This document shows positions 16,063-24,586 of a stretch of DNA of 64,000 nucleotides, in pieces. Position numbers and translations under genes: made by a program. Position 1 is the stretch's first letter, and the number at the start of each line of letters is the position of its first letter. The stretch comes from Dehalococcoidia bacterium (lineage in GTDB: Bacteria; Chloroflexota; Dehalococcoidia; UBA2979), in assembly GCA_009692725.1 (NCBI GenBank), contig SHYP01000003.1, positions 1-64,000 of the forward strand, in the 5' to 3' direction. The notes below the pieces were generated by a model. It was not told the origin of the DNA and ran no database searches. It saw only the letters and a program-made list of their open reading frames with translations.

Positions 16063-16320
16063 ATGCAGCAGCAGCGCTCCACCCTCTACGTCGCGAGTTG
16101 GATCGTCCTCGGCACCATGTTCACCGTGCTGACGATCGCGCTGGGCTACGTGACGCGGCAGTGGGCTCTCGAGGGTGCGCCGTGGGGCATCGCCTGGATC
16201 GTGCTCGCGGCCGGCGTCTTCAGCATCGGCTCGATCGCGCTGCTCGAGGTGCTAAATGCGGGCGAGCGCTCGGCGACGCGCACCCGCCAGCTGAAGGCCG
16301 TCCGCCCCTACGCCCGCTAG
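16063..16320 (+). CDS. Small two-helix membrane protein (third in series)
   Basis: An 85-residue protein with two hydrophobic segments (about 9-30 and 42-62) and a basic tail ending RPYAR. Topology and size match the two preceding genes, but residue similarity is much lower, so common descent is uncertain. It is followed by a strong terminator that separates this group from the DsbA-family gene. Confidence 0.6.
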   Translation: MQQQRSTLYVASWIVLGTMFTVLTIALGYVTRQWALEGAPWGIAWIVLAAGVFSIGSIALLEVLNAGERSATRTRQLKAVRPYAR

Positions 16321-16356
16321 ACCGCGCAGCGTCCTCCTCCTCGACACCGCGCGCTC

Positions 16357-16395
16357 GCAGAAGGGGCGCTCCCGCGGTGGGAGCGCCCCTTCTGC
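16357..16395 (+). terminator. Strong hairpin terminator
   Basis: A perfect 17-bp stem (16357-16373 with 16379-16395) around the loop GCGGT, 36 bp downstream of the third small membrane protein. It insulates the next gene. Confidence 0.8.
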
Positions 16396-16423
16396 GTCTG
16401 CCGACCTGTGCCGTGCGCGGCGC

Positions 16424-16429
16424 TATACT
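16424..16429 (+). promoter_or_regulatory. -10 box TATACT of the DsbA-family gene
   Basis: TATACT stands 50 bp upstream of the GTG at 16480 and after the preceding terminator. The hexamer matches the box found ahead of three other genes here. No good -35 match is visible. Confidence 0.5.
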
Positions 16430-16479
16430 CGACTGACGAGCAGCGCTCCGAGCAGCGCGCGCGACGATCGGGGGCGACC

Positions 16480-17163
16480 GTGACGCAAGCACCGGAGCGC
16501 GTGTCCGTCACCATCTTCTCGGACTTCGTCTGACCGTGGTGCTATGTCGGCCTCGTGGAGGTCGAACGACTGGCGCGTGAGTACCCGGTGGACATCCGCT
16601 GGGCGCCGTTCCTGCTGGACCCGACCGTGCCGCCCGAAGGCCGCCCCCGCGAGGGGTACACGAAGCCGGGCGACCCACCGACCGCGCTGGAGCTGCGCGG
16701 CCAGAGCGGCGGCCTAGTGTTCAACCGCGGGCGCACCTTCCAGCCGAACTCCCACCGCTCGCTGGAGCTAGCGGCGTACGCGCACGAGGCGGGCCGCGAC
16801 AGCTTCGACTTCCACCGCGCGCTGTTCCGCGCGCACTTCGAGACACTGGAGAACATCGGCGAGCTGGACGTGCTGGTGCGCGTTGCGGGCGAGCACGGGC
16901 TGGACCCGGCTGCGGCACGCGCAACCATCGAAGGCGGCGCATACCGGGAGCAGGTGGACCAGGAGCTGGCGTGGGCGCAGCAGCTGGGCATCACGGCGGT
17001 GCCGACGTTCGTGTTCGCGGAGCGCTACGCGATCGTCGGCGCGCAGGAGTACCCGGCGTTCCAGCGCGTGATGGAGCGGCTCGGCTACCCGCCGCCGCCC
17101 GACGCTGAGCCGCCGCCCGAGGGGTTCCGGCTGACCTTCGGCGACGAGGTGTCGGACCGCTAG
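16480..17163 (+). CDS. DsbA/FrnE-family oxidoreductase, probable selenoprotein (UxxC active site)
   Basis: Reading from GTG 16480 (GGGGG five bases upstream), 17 codons lead into TIFSDFV, then in-frame TGA at 16531-16533, then PWCYVG, and an uninterrupted frame to 17163 (227 codons). FrnE-type thioredoxin-fold proteins have SDFVCPWCYIG here, so the TGA replaces exactly the first Cys of CPWC and is best read as selenocysteine. The rest is intact: helical insert, ITAVPTFVF cis-Pro loop, IVGAQEYPAFQRVMERL tail. The product would be a cytosolic dithiol/selenothiol oxidoreductase or isomerase. A hairpin fitting the bacterial SECIS plan follows the TGA. Alternatives are a nonsense mutation or base error. 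No selA, selB or selD lies in the window. Confidence 0.8.
16547..16565 (+). promoter_or_regulatory. Candidate bacterial SECIS hairpin
   Basis: UCGGCCUC (16547-16554) pairs with GAGGUCGA (16558-16565), eight pairs including one G-U, around the loop GUG. The loop begins 22 bases after the TGA, and its first base is G, as in known bacterial SECIS elements. Hairpins are frequent in GC-rich DNA, so this supports but does not prove Sec insertion. Confidence 0.5.
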
Positions 17164-17192
17164 CGGCGCCCCGCTCGAACGCGGGCTTCTCG

Positions 17193-17633
17193 CTAGGGGC
17201 GGTGCGGCAGCTCGACGATGGCGACGCCCTGGAGCGGGCGTTCGCCGCGGTCGTTCTCGAGGTAGACGTCGAGCTTCACGGTGGGGCGGCCGTCTTCCTC
17301 GTTCGTGTCGGTGATCAGGCCGAGCACGCGCAGCACGTCGCCCTGCTGCACCGGGCGACGGAAGTCCACGTCCATAGTGTGCAGGCGGCCCTGCGGGCCC
17401 ATCCAGTCGGTGACCAGCCGGGTGAGCACGGCGAGGCTCATCATACCGGGCACGATCGGGCGCTGCAGGCCGACCTCGCGCGCGCCGGCGGCGTCGCGGA
17501 AACGGCCCATCGTCTCGAGGTTGCGCTGGCCGAGCGTGACGTACTGCTGCACGTGCTCCGGCGCGGCCTCCCACGCCTCTTCGAACTCGTCGCCCGGGTC
17601 GATGTCCTCGAAGTAGCGCTGCGGCTCGGTCAT
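17193..17633 (-). CDS. MaoC-like hotdog protein, C-terminal-type half
   Basis: A 146-residue hotdog-fold protein with GLQRPIVPGMMSLAVLTRLV and VDFRRPVQQGDVLRV, matching the second half of two-domain MaoC dehydratases. The usual catalytic pair in D-x4-H (as in DWNPIH) is absent: the position reads GQRNLETM. So it may be a binding or structural subunit, or use a different chemistry. It overlaps its upstream partner by four bases (ATGA) and is probably a heterodimer with it. Substrates would be acyl-CoA thioesters. Confidence 0.7.
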   Translation of the reverse strand: MTEPQRYFEDIDPGDEFEEAWEAAPEHVQQYVTLGQRNLETMGRFRDAAGAREVGLQRPIVPGMMSLAVLTRLVTDWMGPQGRLHTMDVDFRRPVQQGDVLRVLGLITDTNEEDGRPTVKLDVYLENDRGERPLQGVAIVELPHRP

Positions 17634-18106
17634 CCGATCTTCTCCACCTGGCGATGCACCGTCGAAAAGTCATTGATCGCGACGTCGACGCCGTCCTGGT
17701 TGCGGTACGTGGTGCGCCGCACCACGAACATCATGGTGCCGGTGCGTCCGGTCTTCGCGTAGACCTCCTTGATGGCGACGCGCGCGTTGATGGTGTCCCC
17801 GACGCGCACGGGCTGCAGCAACGCGGCGCGCGAGCCCGCGGCGAAGGTGGTGTTACCGAACGTCACCTTGGGGTCGAGCCAGCCCTGCGTCTGGATCGTG
17901 TGCAGCAGGCCGGGCGGCGCGATGATGCCGCCGTACGGACCTTCGGCAGCGGCGCGCTCGTCGAGGTAGAGCGGGTTGGTCTCGCCGACGGCCTCGCAGT
18001 AGCGCGCGATCTGCTCGCTGGTGATCTCCACGTCGCCCGCGTCGACCTCGACGCCGATCACGCTCTCGTCGTAGCTCAGGTCGGGCGCGGTCTGCTCGGT
18101 CGTCAT
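17630..18106 (-). CDS. MaoC/FAS1-type dehydratase N-terminal-half protein
   Basis: A 158-residue hotdog protein resembling the N-terminal half of eukaryote-type two-domain hydratases: YCEAVGETNPLYLDE, GGIIAPPGLLHTI, QPVRVGDTINARVAIKEVYAKTGRTGTM. In split dehydratases this half shapes the acyl pocket while the partner supplies the active site. It lies three bases after the PHP gene start region ends and overlaps the partner gene by ATGA. All three genes read leftward as one unit. Confidence 0.75.
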   Translation of the reverse strand: MTTEQTAPDLSYDESVIGVEVDAGDVEITSEQIARYCEAVGETNPLYLDERAAAEGPYGGIIAPPGLLHTIQTQGWLDPKVTFGNTTFAAGSRAALLQPVRVGDTINARVAIKEVYAKTGRTGTMMFVVRRTTYRNQDGVDVAINDFSTVHRQVEKIG

Positions 18107-18109
18107 GGG

Positions 18110-18940
18110 CTATCCCTCCTGGCGCGCCGCGGCCGGGTCCGCGGCGGCTGCTGCGACGGTCTGCTCGACCGTGACGGCGTGGTACTCGCCGAACTGCAAC
18201 TCGTGCACGAGCTCCTCGACGGAGCGGATCTCGCGGCGGAAGGCCGTGAGGCAGCGGCCGATGGCGCTCACGTAGTGCGCATCCGAGCCGCCGACGCAGC
18301 GTAGGCCAAAGCGCTGCGCGAGCGCGAGCGCGCGCGCGTTCTCCTCGTCCGAGCTGCCGCCGTTGAGCTGCTCGATGGCGTCGATGCCATCGGGCTCGAG
18401 GCCGGCGTCGACGTGGTGCGCGAGGCCGATGCGCGGGCGGCCGGCGTGCGCGCCGAGGGCGAAGCCGCCCTCGTCGCGCGCGGCGCGGAAGAGCGAGCGG
18501 TGCGGCAGCGAGACCGAGGTGAAATCGAAGTGACGCGCGAGCTCGGGGGTGACGCCGTAGACGAGCACATGGCCGATGTCGGTCTCCAGCTCCGCGCCGC
18601 GCAGCACGACCACGCCGTAGCGCTCGGCGAGCGCGTCGTAGTGCAGCGCGGGGTCGAAGTGGCGATGCTCGGTGAGCACGATGCCGTCGATGTGGTAGCC
18701 GCGCTTGCGCCGCGCGACGATCCACTTGAGGTAGCCCTCGACGGTGCCGCCCGCGTCATCCGACGCGTCGGTGGAATGCGAGTGCAGGTCGAGGTACCAG
18801 TCCCGGCCGAGCGTGGTGATCGTGTCAGTGCTGGTCGTGTCGGTGATGGTCGTGTCCTGCCCGCTGTGTAGTCGGGCGGCCCGAGAGGCGGCCTGCTCGC
18901 TGGTGGCGTCGGGGCGCCCGGTGCGGCGCTGACGGCTCAT
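18110..18940 (-). CDS. PHP-domain metal-dependent phosphoesterase-like protein
   Basis: About 276 residues. A Thr/Asp-rich stretch (around residues 27-43) leads into the PHP fold: WYLDLHSHSTDASDDAGG, GIVLTEHRHFD, ALGAHAGRP and GGSDAHYVSAIG provide the metal-binding His and Asp residues. PHP proteins are phosphoesterases or phosphatases of small phosphorylated compounds or nucleic acids; the substrate is not evident. The ATG at 18940 with GGGAC ahead is preferred over a GTG at 18961. It lies 40 bp downstream of menC and three bases upstream of the MaoC pair. Confidence 0.75.
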   Translation of the reverse strand: MSRQRRTGRPDATSEQAASRAARLHSGQDTTITDTTSTDTITTLGRDWYLDLHSHSTDASDDAGGTVEGYLKWIVARRKRGYHIDGIVLTEHRHFDPALHYDALAERYGVVVLRGAELETDIGHVLVYGVTPELARHFDFTSVSLPHRSLFRAARDEGGFALGAHAGRPRIGLAHHVDAGLEPDGIDAIEQLNGGSSDEENARALALAQRFGLRCVGGSDAHYVSAIGRCLTAFRREIRSVEELVHELQFGEYHAVTVEQTVAAAAADPAAARQEG

Positions 18941-18979
18941 TGTCCCGGCGCGCCGCGCCACGCGTCAACGTGGGCGTGC

Positions 18980-20151
18980 TCACAAGCGCTGCTCGCGCCA
19001 GGGGCCGGTGGCCACGGCGGCCAGCGCCGCGGCGTCGATGGCCACGCCGAGGCCGGGGACGGCGGGCAGCGCCAGCGCGCCGCGAGCCGGCACCAGCGTG
19101 CGCGCGACGACGTCGGCGGCCAGCTGGTCACCGGTGCCGAGGCCGTGCGCCAGGGCGCCGGGCGACGCACCGGCGCCCGCGCCGCCGTCGAGCGCCGCCG
19201 CGAGCTGGAGCGCGGCGGCGGTGCCCACGCTCGAGTCGAACGTAGTGGTCACGACGACACCGACGCCGAGCGCGGCGGCCTGGCGGGCGAGCGCGAGGGC
19301 GGGGCGGATGCCCCCGAGGCGCATCGGCTTGAGCACCAGCAGGTCGGCGGCGCCAGCCGCCAGCACACGCTCGGCGCTGACGGGGTCGGCGGCGGCCTCG
19401 TCGGCGGCGACCGGCACCCAGGCGGCGCGGCGCAGCCGCGCCAGCGCCTCGACATCGGCGGCGGCGACGGGCTGCTCGATGAGCTCGATACGCAGCGGCG
19501 CAAGGCGCGCAAGCGCGTCGCGGGCCGCAGCCTCGCTCCACGCGCCGTTCGCGTCCAGGCGGACGAGCGCGCCGGGCACGGCGGCGCGCACGGCGGCCAC
19601 GCGCGCGATGTCGTCGTCCACGCTGCCAGCGCCGACTTTCAGCTTCACAGTGGCGTAGCCGGCGGCAACGGCCTCGCGAGCGTAGGCGGCGACCGCCTCG
19701 GCAGCGCCGAGGCCGATCACGGCGTTCGCGCGCACGCGCCGCGTGGGCATCGCGGCGAGCAGCGCGGCCACGGGCAGGCCACGGGCCTGGCCCGCGAGGT
19801 CGAGCAGCGCGGTGTCGATCGCGCAGCGCAGCGCGGCGACGCCGGGGCCAGACGTGAGTGCGGCGCACGCGGCGTCAGGCTCGCGGACAAGCGCGCCAGC
19901 GTGACGATCGAGCAACGCGAGCACGTCGGCGGCCGTGCCGTCGCCGAGCGACGGCGTGGGCGAGGCCTCGCCGACGCCCGCAGCGCCATCGGCGGCGAGC
20001 AGCTCCACGAGCACACCATCGCGCGCCACAGTGGGGCCGTGCGCCGCCTCGAAGCGCCGCCGCAGCGGCAGCCGGAAGGGACGCCAGCGCAGCGCCATCA
20101 GCCGCGGAGCGACGAGCGCGGGCAGCGCCTGGGCGGGGCCGTCCCCCGCGC

Positions 20152-20155
<4 letters not shown>
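18980..20155 (-). CDS. menC: o-Succinylbenzoate synthase
   Basis: An enolase-superfamily enzyme that dehydrates SHCHC to o-succinylbenzoate. The KxK acid/base (VKLKVG), the metal ligands Asp in VRLDANGAW, Glu in IELIEQP and Asp in VAADEA, and the second Lys in LLVLKPMRLGG are in order. The GTG at 20155 overlaps the menA stop by GTGA and gives 391 residues. An inner ATG (at MALRWRPF) would give a more usual length. Last of the men genes in this cluster. Confidence 0.9.
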
Positions 20156-21059
<904 letters not shown>

Positions 21060-21063
<4 letters not shown>

Positions 21064-21878
21064 GGCAGCCGCGGGAACTTGCGGAAGTCGGGCGCGCGTT
21101 TCTCCAGGAAGGCGTTGCGCCCCTCTTTCCCCTCTTCGGTCATGTAGAACAGCATGGTCGCGTCGCCCGCGAGCTGCTGCAGCCCGACGATGCCGTCCGT
21201 GTCCGCGACGAAGCCGGCCTTCAGGAAGCGGATGGCGATCGGCGAGTGCGCGAGGATCTCGCGCGCCCACTGCACGCCTTCGGCCTCGAGCTGGTCGAGC
21301 GGGACGACGGCGTTGACGAGGCCCATCTGCAGCGCCTCTTGCGCGTCGTACTGGCGGCAGAGGTACCAGATCTCGCGCGCCTTCTTGTGGCCGACGATGC
21401 GCGCGAGCTGCGCCGCGCCGAGCCCGGCATCGAACGAACCGACGCGCGGGCCCGTTTGGCCGAAGCGCGCGTTGTCGGCGGCGATGGTGAGGTCGCACAC
21501 GACGTGCAGCACGTGCCCGCCGCCGATGGCGTAGCCGGCGACGAGTGCGATCACGGGTTGCGGCATCGTGCGGATGTAGCGCTGCAGCTCGAGCACGTTC
21601 AGCCGCGCGACGCCCGAGTCGTCGACGTAGCCGCCTTCGCCGCGCACGCGCTGGTCGCCGCCGGAGCAGAACGCGCGGCCGCCGGCACCGGTGAGCAGCA
21701 CGACGCCGATGTTCGGGTCGTGGTGCGCGTCGCGGAACGCCCAGTCCATCTGGTCCAGCGTCTGCGGCCGGAAGGCGTTGTGCACCTCCGGCCGGTTGAT
21801 CGTGATCTTCGCGATGCCCTCGGCCTTGTGATAGAGGATGTCCGAGTGCTCGCCCACCTGCAGCCAGTCGATGGTCAT
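21060..21878 (-). CDS. menB: 1,4-Dihydroxy-2-naphthoyl-CoA synthase
   Basis: A 272-residue crotonase-fold enzyme that ring-closes o-succinylbenzoyl-CoA to DHNA-CoA. Diagnostic pieces are [49 protein letters not shown] with the catalytic Asp, and [19 protein letters not shown]. The C-terminal [10 protein letters not shown] tail is also that of MenB. Upstream of its ATG is a run of ten G on the coding strand, the only homopolymer of that length noticed here. Confidence 0.96.
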
Positions 21879-21881
21879 GTG

Positions 21882-21891
21882 CCCCCCCCCC
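21882..21891 (-). promoter_or_regulatory. G10 tract in the menB ribosome-binding region
   Basis: Ten consecutive G (coding strand) lie between GAA and CAC-ATG of menB, three bases from the start codon, inside the 33-bp menH-menB gap. They act as or overlap the Shine-Dalgarno site. Slippage there would alter spacing and menB translation. Confidence 0.6.
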
Positions 21892-21911
21892 TTCGAATCC
21901 GCGAAACGGCG

Positions 21912-22751
21912 TCAGGCGCTGCGGGACCCGGCGCCCCGCAGGAACGCCAGGACTGTTGCCGCGAAGCCGGCCGGCCGCTCCAGGTGCGCATTGTGCCCTG
22001 CTCCAGGGATCAGGTGCAGCGTGGCGTCCGGCAGCGCCTCGGCGAGCTCGCGGCCGATGGCCGCGTAGCGCTCGTCGCGCTCGCCCGCGAGCACGAGCGC
22101 GGGCAGCGGCAGCGCCCCCAGCCGCTCCCACAGCGGGGCGTGCGCACCGGCGCCCATGCCCCGGAGCGAGTGCGCCAGCCCGCGCGGCGAGTTGCGCAGG
22201 CGCGCGGCGCGCTGGGCGTCCCACGTCGCTGGCGGGAGCTCGCGCTGCGTCGCGAAGAGCGGCACGGCCTCCCAGAAGTCGATGAACGCGGGGACGCCCT
22301 CGCGCTCGATGCGGGCGGCCAGCGCCTCGTCGGCGGCGACGCGCGCGGCGCGCTCGGCCGCATCGCGGATGCCGGGGTTGCCACCCTCGACGATCAGCGC
22401 GGCCGTCGCCTCCGGGTGCAGCGCGGCAACGTGGAGCGCGACGCGCGCGCCTAGCGAGTAGCCGAGCCAGGTCGCGCGCTCGTGGCCGAGGGCGCGCAGC
22501 AGCGCGACGAGGTCGGCGGCGGCGCGCGGCATGCGGTAGTGATCGAGCTCGTCCGGGGCGTCCGAAGCGCCGTGCCCGACGATGTCGACGGCGATGGTGG
22601 TCCACGCGCCGCCGAGCTCCGCGACGAGCGGGGCCCAGCCCGCGCCCGAGCCGGTGAAGCCGTGCAGCAGCACGAGCGGCGGGCCCTGTCCCGTGACCTC
22701 GGCGTGCAGCGCGATCCCCGACGGTGCACCCGGGAGCGCGATGCGTGGCAT
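21912..22751 (-). CDS. menH: SHCHC synthase (alpha/beta hydrolase)
   Basis: A 279-residue alpha/beta hydrolase. Oxyanion stretch LHGFTGSGAGW, nucleophile Ser in GYSLGARVAL, and catalytic His in GAGHNAHLERP. MenH eliminates pyruvate from SEPHCHC to give SHCHC. Assignment rests on fold plus its place between menD and menB; many related hydrolases look similar. Its ATG lies three bases after the menD stop. Confidence 0.88.
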   Translation of the reverse strand: MPRIALPGAPSGIALHAEVTGQGPPLVLLHGFTGSGAGWAPLVAELGGAWTTIAVDIVGHGASDAPDELDHYRMPRAAADLVALLRALGHERATWLGYSLGARVALHVAALHPEATAALIVEGGNPGIRDAAERAARVAADEALAARIEREGVPAFIDFWEAVPLFATQRELPPATWDAQRAARLRNSPRGLAHSLRGMGAGAHAPLWERLGALPLPALVLAGERDERYAAIGRELAEALPDATLHLIPGAGHNAHLERPAGFAATVLAFLRGAGSRSA

Positions 22752-22754
22752 CCG

Positions 22755-24539
22755 CTAACGCGGCCCGGCGGCGGTGGCGAGCGCCGCGTCGGCGGCGCGC
22801 GCGACCTGCGGCCACACTTGGCGGTGCAGCTCGACGTTGCGGTGTCGCTCGGTGCGCAGCTCGAGCACGGACAGCCCGGGGCGTGCGAGCGCGGCGGCGA
22901 GCCGGGCGTCCCAGCGCGTGCCCTCCAGCAGCTCGTAGTGGCCGCCGTGCAGCGCCACCGCGTGGCGGAAGTCGAGCCCGTGCGGGGTGCCGAACCACTG
23001 CTCGAACTCGTCGGGCGTGGCGGCCTCGGCCTGCGGCAGGAAGTGGAAGATGCCACCGCCGTTGTTGTTCACAAGCAGCACGGTGAGCGAGAGCGCGTGG
23101 CGGCGCAGCGCCCACAGACCGTTGAGGTCGTGCAGGAACGAGAGGTCGCCGATCAGCAGCGCGACGGGGCCCCCGCGCGCGGCGGCCGCACCGACCGCCG
23201 TCGAGACCACGCCGTCGATGCCGGAGGCGCCGCGCGTGCCGACGAGGCGGATGTCGCGCGCGAGCGCGGGGAAGAACGCGTCGACATCGCGCACGGGCAT
23301 CGAGTTGCCGACGACGAGGGTAGCGCCGTCCGGCAGCACGCGCGCGAGCGCCTGCGGGGCGCTGCCCTCGAACGGTTCGGCGAGCGCGTCGACGGCGGTG
23401 CGCAGCGCGTCGCGCGCGGCGGCGTTGGCGCGCTGCCACAGCCCGAGCCATGCGCTGTCGTTGGCCTGCGGGTTGGTGCGCGCGGCGTCGCCAGCGAGGC
23501 CGCTGAAGGCGGCGGGGCGGCGGGCGCGCAGGGCGGCCACTGCGGCGCGGCACCAGCGCTCGGGGTCGGCGTGCAGCACGGCGCTGGCGAGCGCGTCGGG
23601 GTCGCGCCAGCCGCCGGGCGCGTCGACGACGGAGTGCGTCGCGCCGCTGCGCGCGAGGAACTCGGTGAGCGGCCGCCCGGTGGGCGCCGCGCCGAAGCGC
23701 AGCACGAGCTCGGGGCGGGCGGCGGCCGCGAACGCGGGGCTGCGGAGCAATGGGTCGTACGCATCGATGATATGGCCGAGGCGGTGGCGGCCCGCGCGCA
23801 GCCCGGAGAGCGCGTCGGCGAGCACCGGCCAGCCGAGCTCCGCCGCGAGCTCCGTGATCGCCTCGGCGGGCAGCCCGTACGCCTCGGGGCCGCAGACGAT
23901 GAGGCCGCGCCGCCCGCTCGCGGCAGCGACCCACGCCGCGAGCGGCTCGGCGGCCGGGGGTGCGGGCGCAGGCGCGGCGACGACGACGGGCGCGGGCTCG
24001 TCCGCTCCCGGCAGTCGCGCGGATGACGCTTCGATCAGCGGTTCGCGAAACGGGAGGTTGAGGTGCACGGGGCCGGCGGGCGCGGTCACGGCGATGGCGA
24101 CGGCGCGTGCGGCGGCGGCGCCGGCCTGGCGCTGCACGGCGGGCGCCGCATCCGGCAGCGGCAGCTCGATCGCCCACTTCACGTGCGTGCCGTACAGCGC
24201 GCGCTGGTCGATGGTCTGGTTCGCGCCCACGTCGCGCAGCTCTGGCGGGCGGTCCGCGGTGAGCACGACGAGCGGCACGCGCGACAGGAACGCCTCGATC
24301 ACCGCGGGCGCGAAGTTCGCAGCGGCGGTGCCGGACGTGCACACGAGGGCGACGGGCGCGCGCAGCTGCCGCGCGAGGCCGAGCGCGAAGTAGCCTGCTG
24401 AGCGCTCGTCGAGCTGCAGCCACGCGGTGATGCCGCGCGCGCGCGCGATGCCGAGCGCGAGCGGGGTCGAGCGCGAGCCCGGCGCCACCACTGCGTGCGC
24501 GACGCCGCTGGCGCGCAGCTGTGCGACCAGCGTGCGCAC
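22755..24539 (-). CDS. menD: SEPHCHC synthase (2-oxoglutarate decarboxylase, TPP-dependent)
   Basis: A TPP enzyme that joins isochorismate and 2-oxoglutarate. VVAPGSRSTPLALG, CTSGTAAANFAPAVIEA, the TPP motif LIGDLSFLHDLNGL and NNNGGGIFHFLP are all characteristic. No ATG or GTG exists between the menF stop and 24539. The GTG at 24539 (GGAG upstream) gives 594 residues but trims the first helix slightly. A CTG at 24590 overlapping the menF stop as CTGA, matching the coupling style of this operon, would add 17 residues. The start is therefore open. Confidence 0.92.
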   Translation of the reverse strand: MRTLVAQLRASGVAHAVVAPGSRSTPLALGIARARGITAWLQLDERSAGYFALGLARQLRAPVALVCTSGTAAANFAPAVIEAFLSRVPLVVLTADRPPELRDVGANQTIDQRALYGTHVKWAIELPLPDAAPAVQRQAGAAAARAVAIAVTAPAGPVHLNLPFREPLIEASSARLPGADEPAPVVVAAPAPAPPAAEPLAAWVAAASGRRGLIVCGPEAYGLPAEAITELAAELGWPVLADALSGLRAGRHRLGHIIDAYDPLLRSPAFAAAARPELVLRFGAAPTGRPLTEFLARSGATHSVVDAPGGWRDPDALASAVLHADPERWCRAAVAALRARRPAAFSGLAGDAARTNPQANDSAWLGLWQRANAAARDALRTAVDALAEPFEGSAPQALARVLPDGATLVVGNSMPVRDVDAFFPALARDIRLVGTRGASGIDGVVSTAVGAAAARGGPVALLIGDLSFLHDLNGLWALRRHALSLTVLLVNNNGGGIFHFLPQAEAATPDEFEQWFGTPHGLDFRHAVALHGGHYELLEGTRWDARLAAALARPGLSVLELRTERHRNVELHRQVWPQVARAADAALATAAGPR

Positions 24540-24586
24540 GCTCTGCTCCGCCAGCGCCGCGGCGGAGGGTGCGTGCGCGCGCTCGG

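Noticed and set aside
16555..17163. DsbA-family gene starting at GTG 16555
   Set aside because: This start removes the active-site strand and motif. The upstream in-frame sequence matches the family except for TGA at the Cys, so the longer reading is better.
18781..18870. Short GTC/GTG-rich repeat in the PHP gene as a regulatory repeat
   Set aside because: It encodes an in-frame Thr/Asp-rich linker near the protein N-terminus, a common low-complexity feature.
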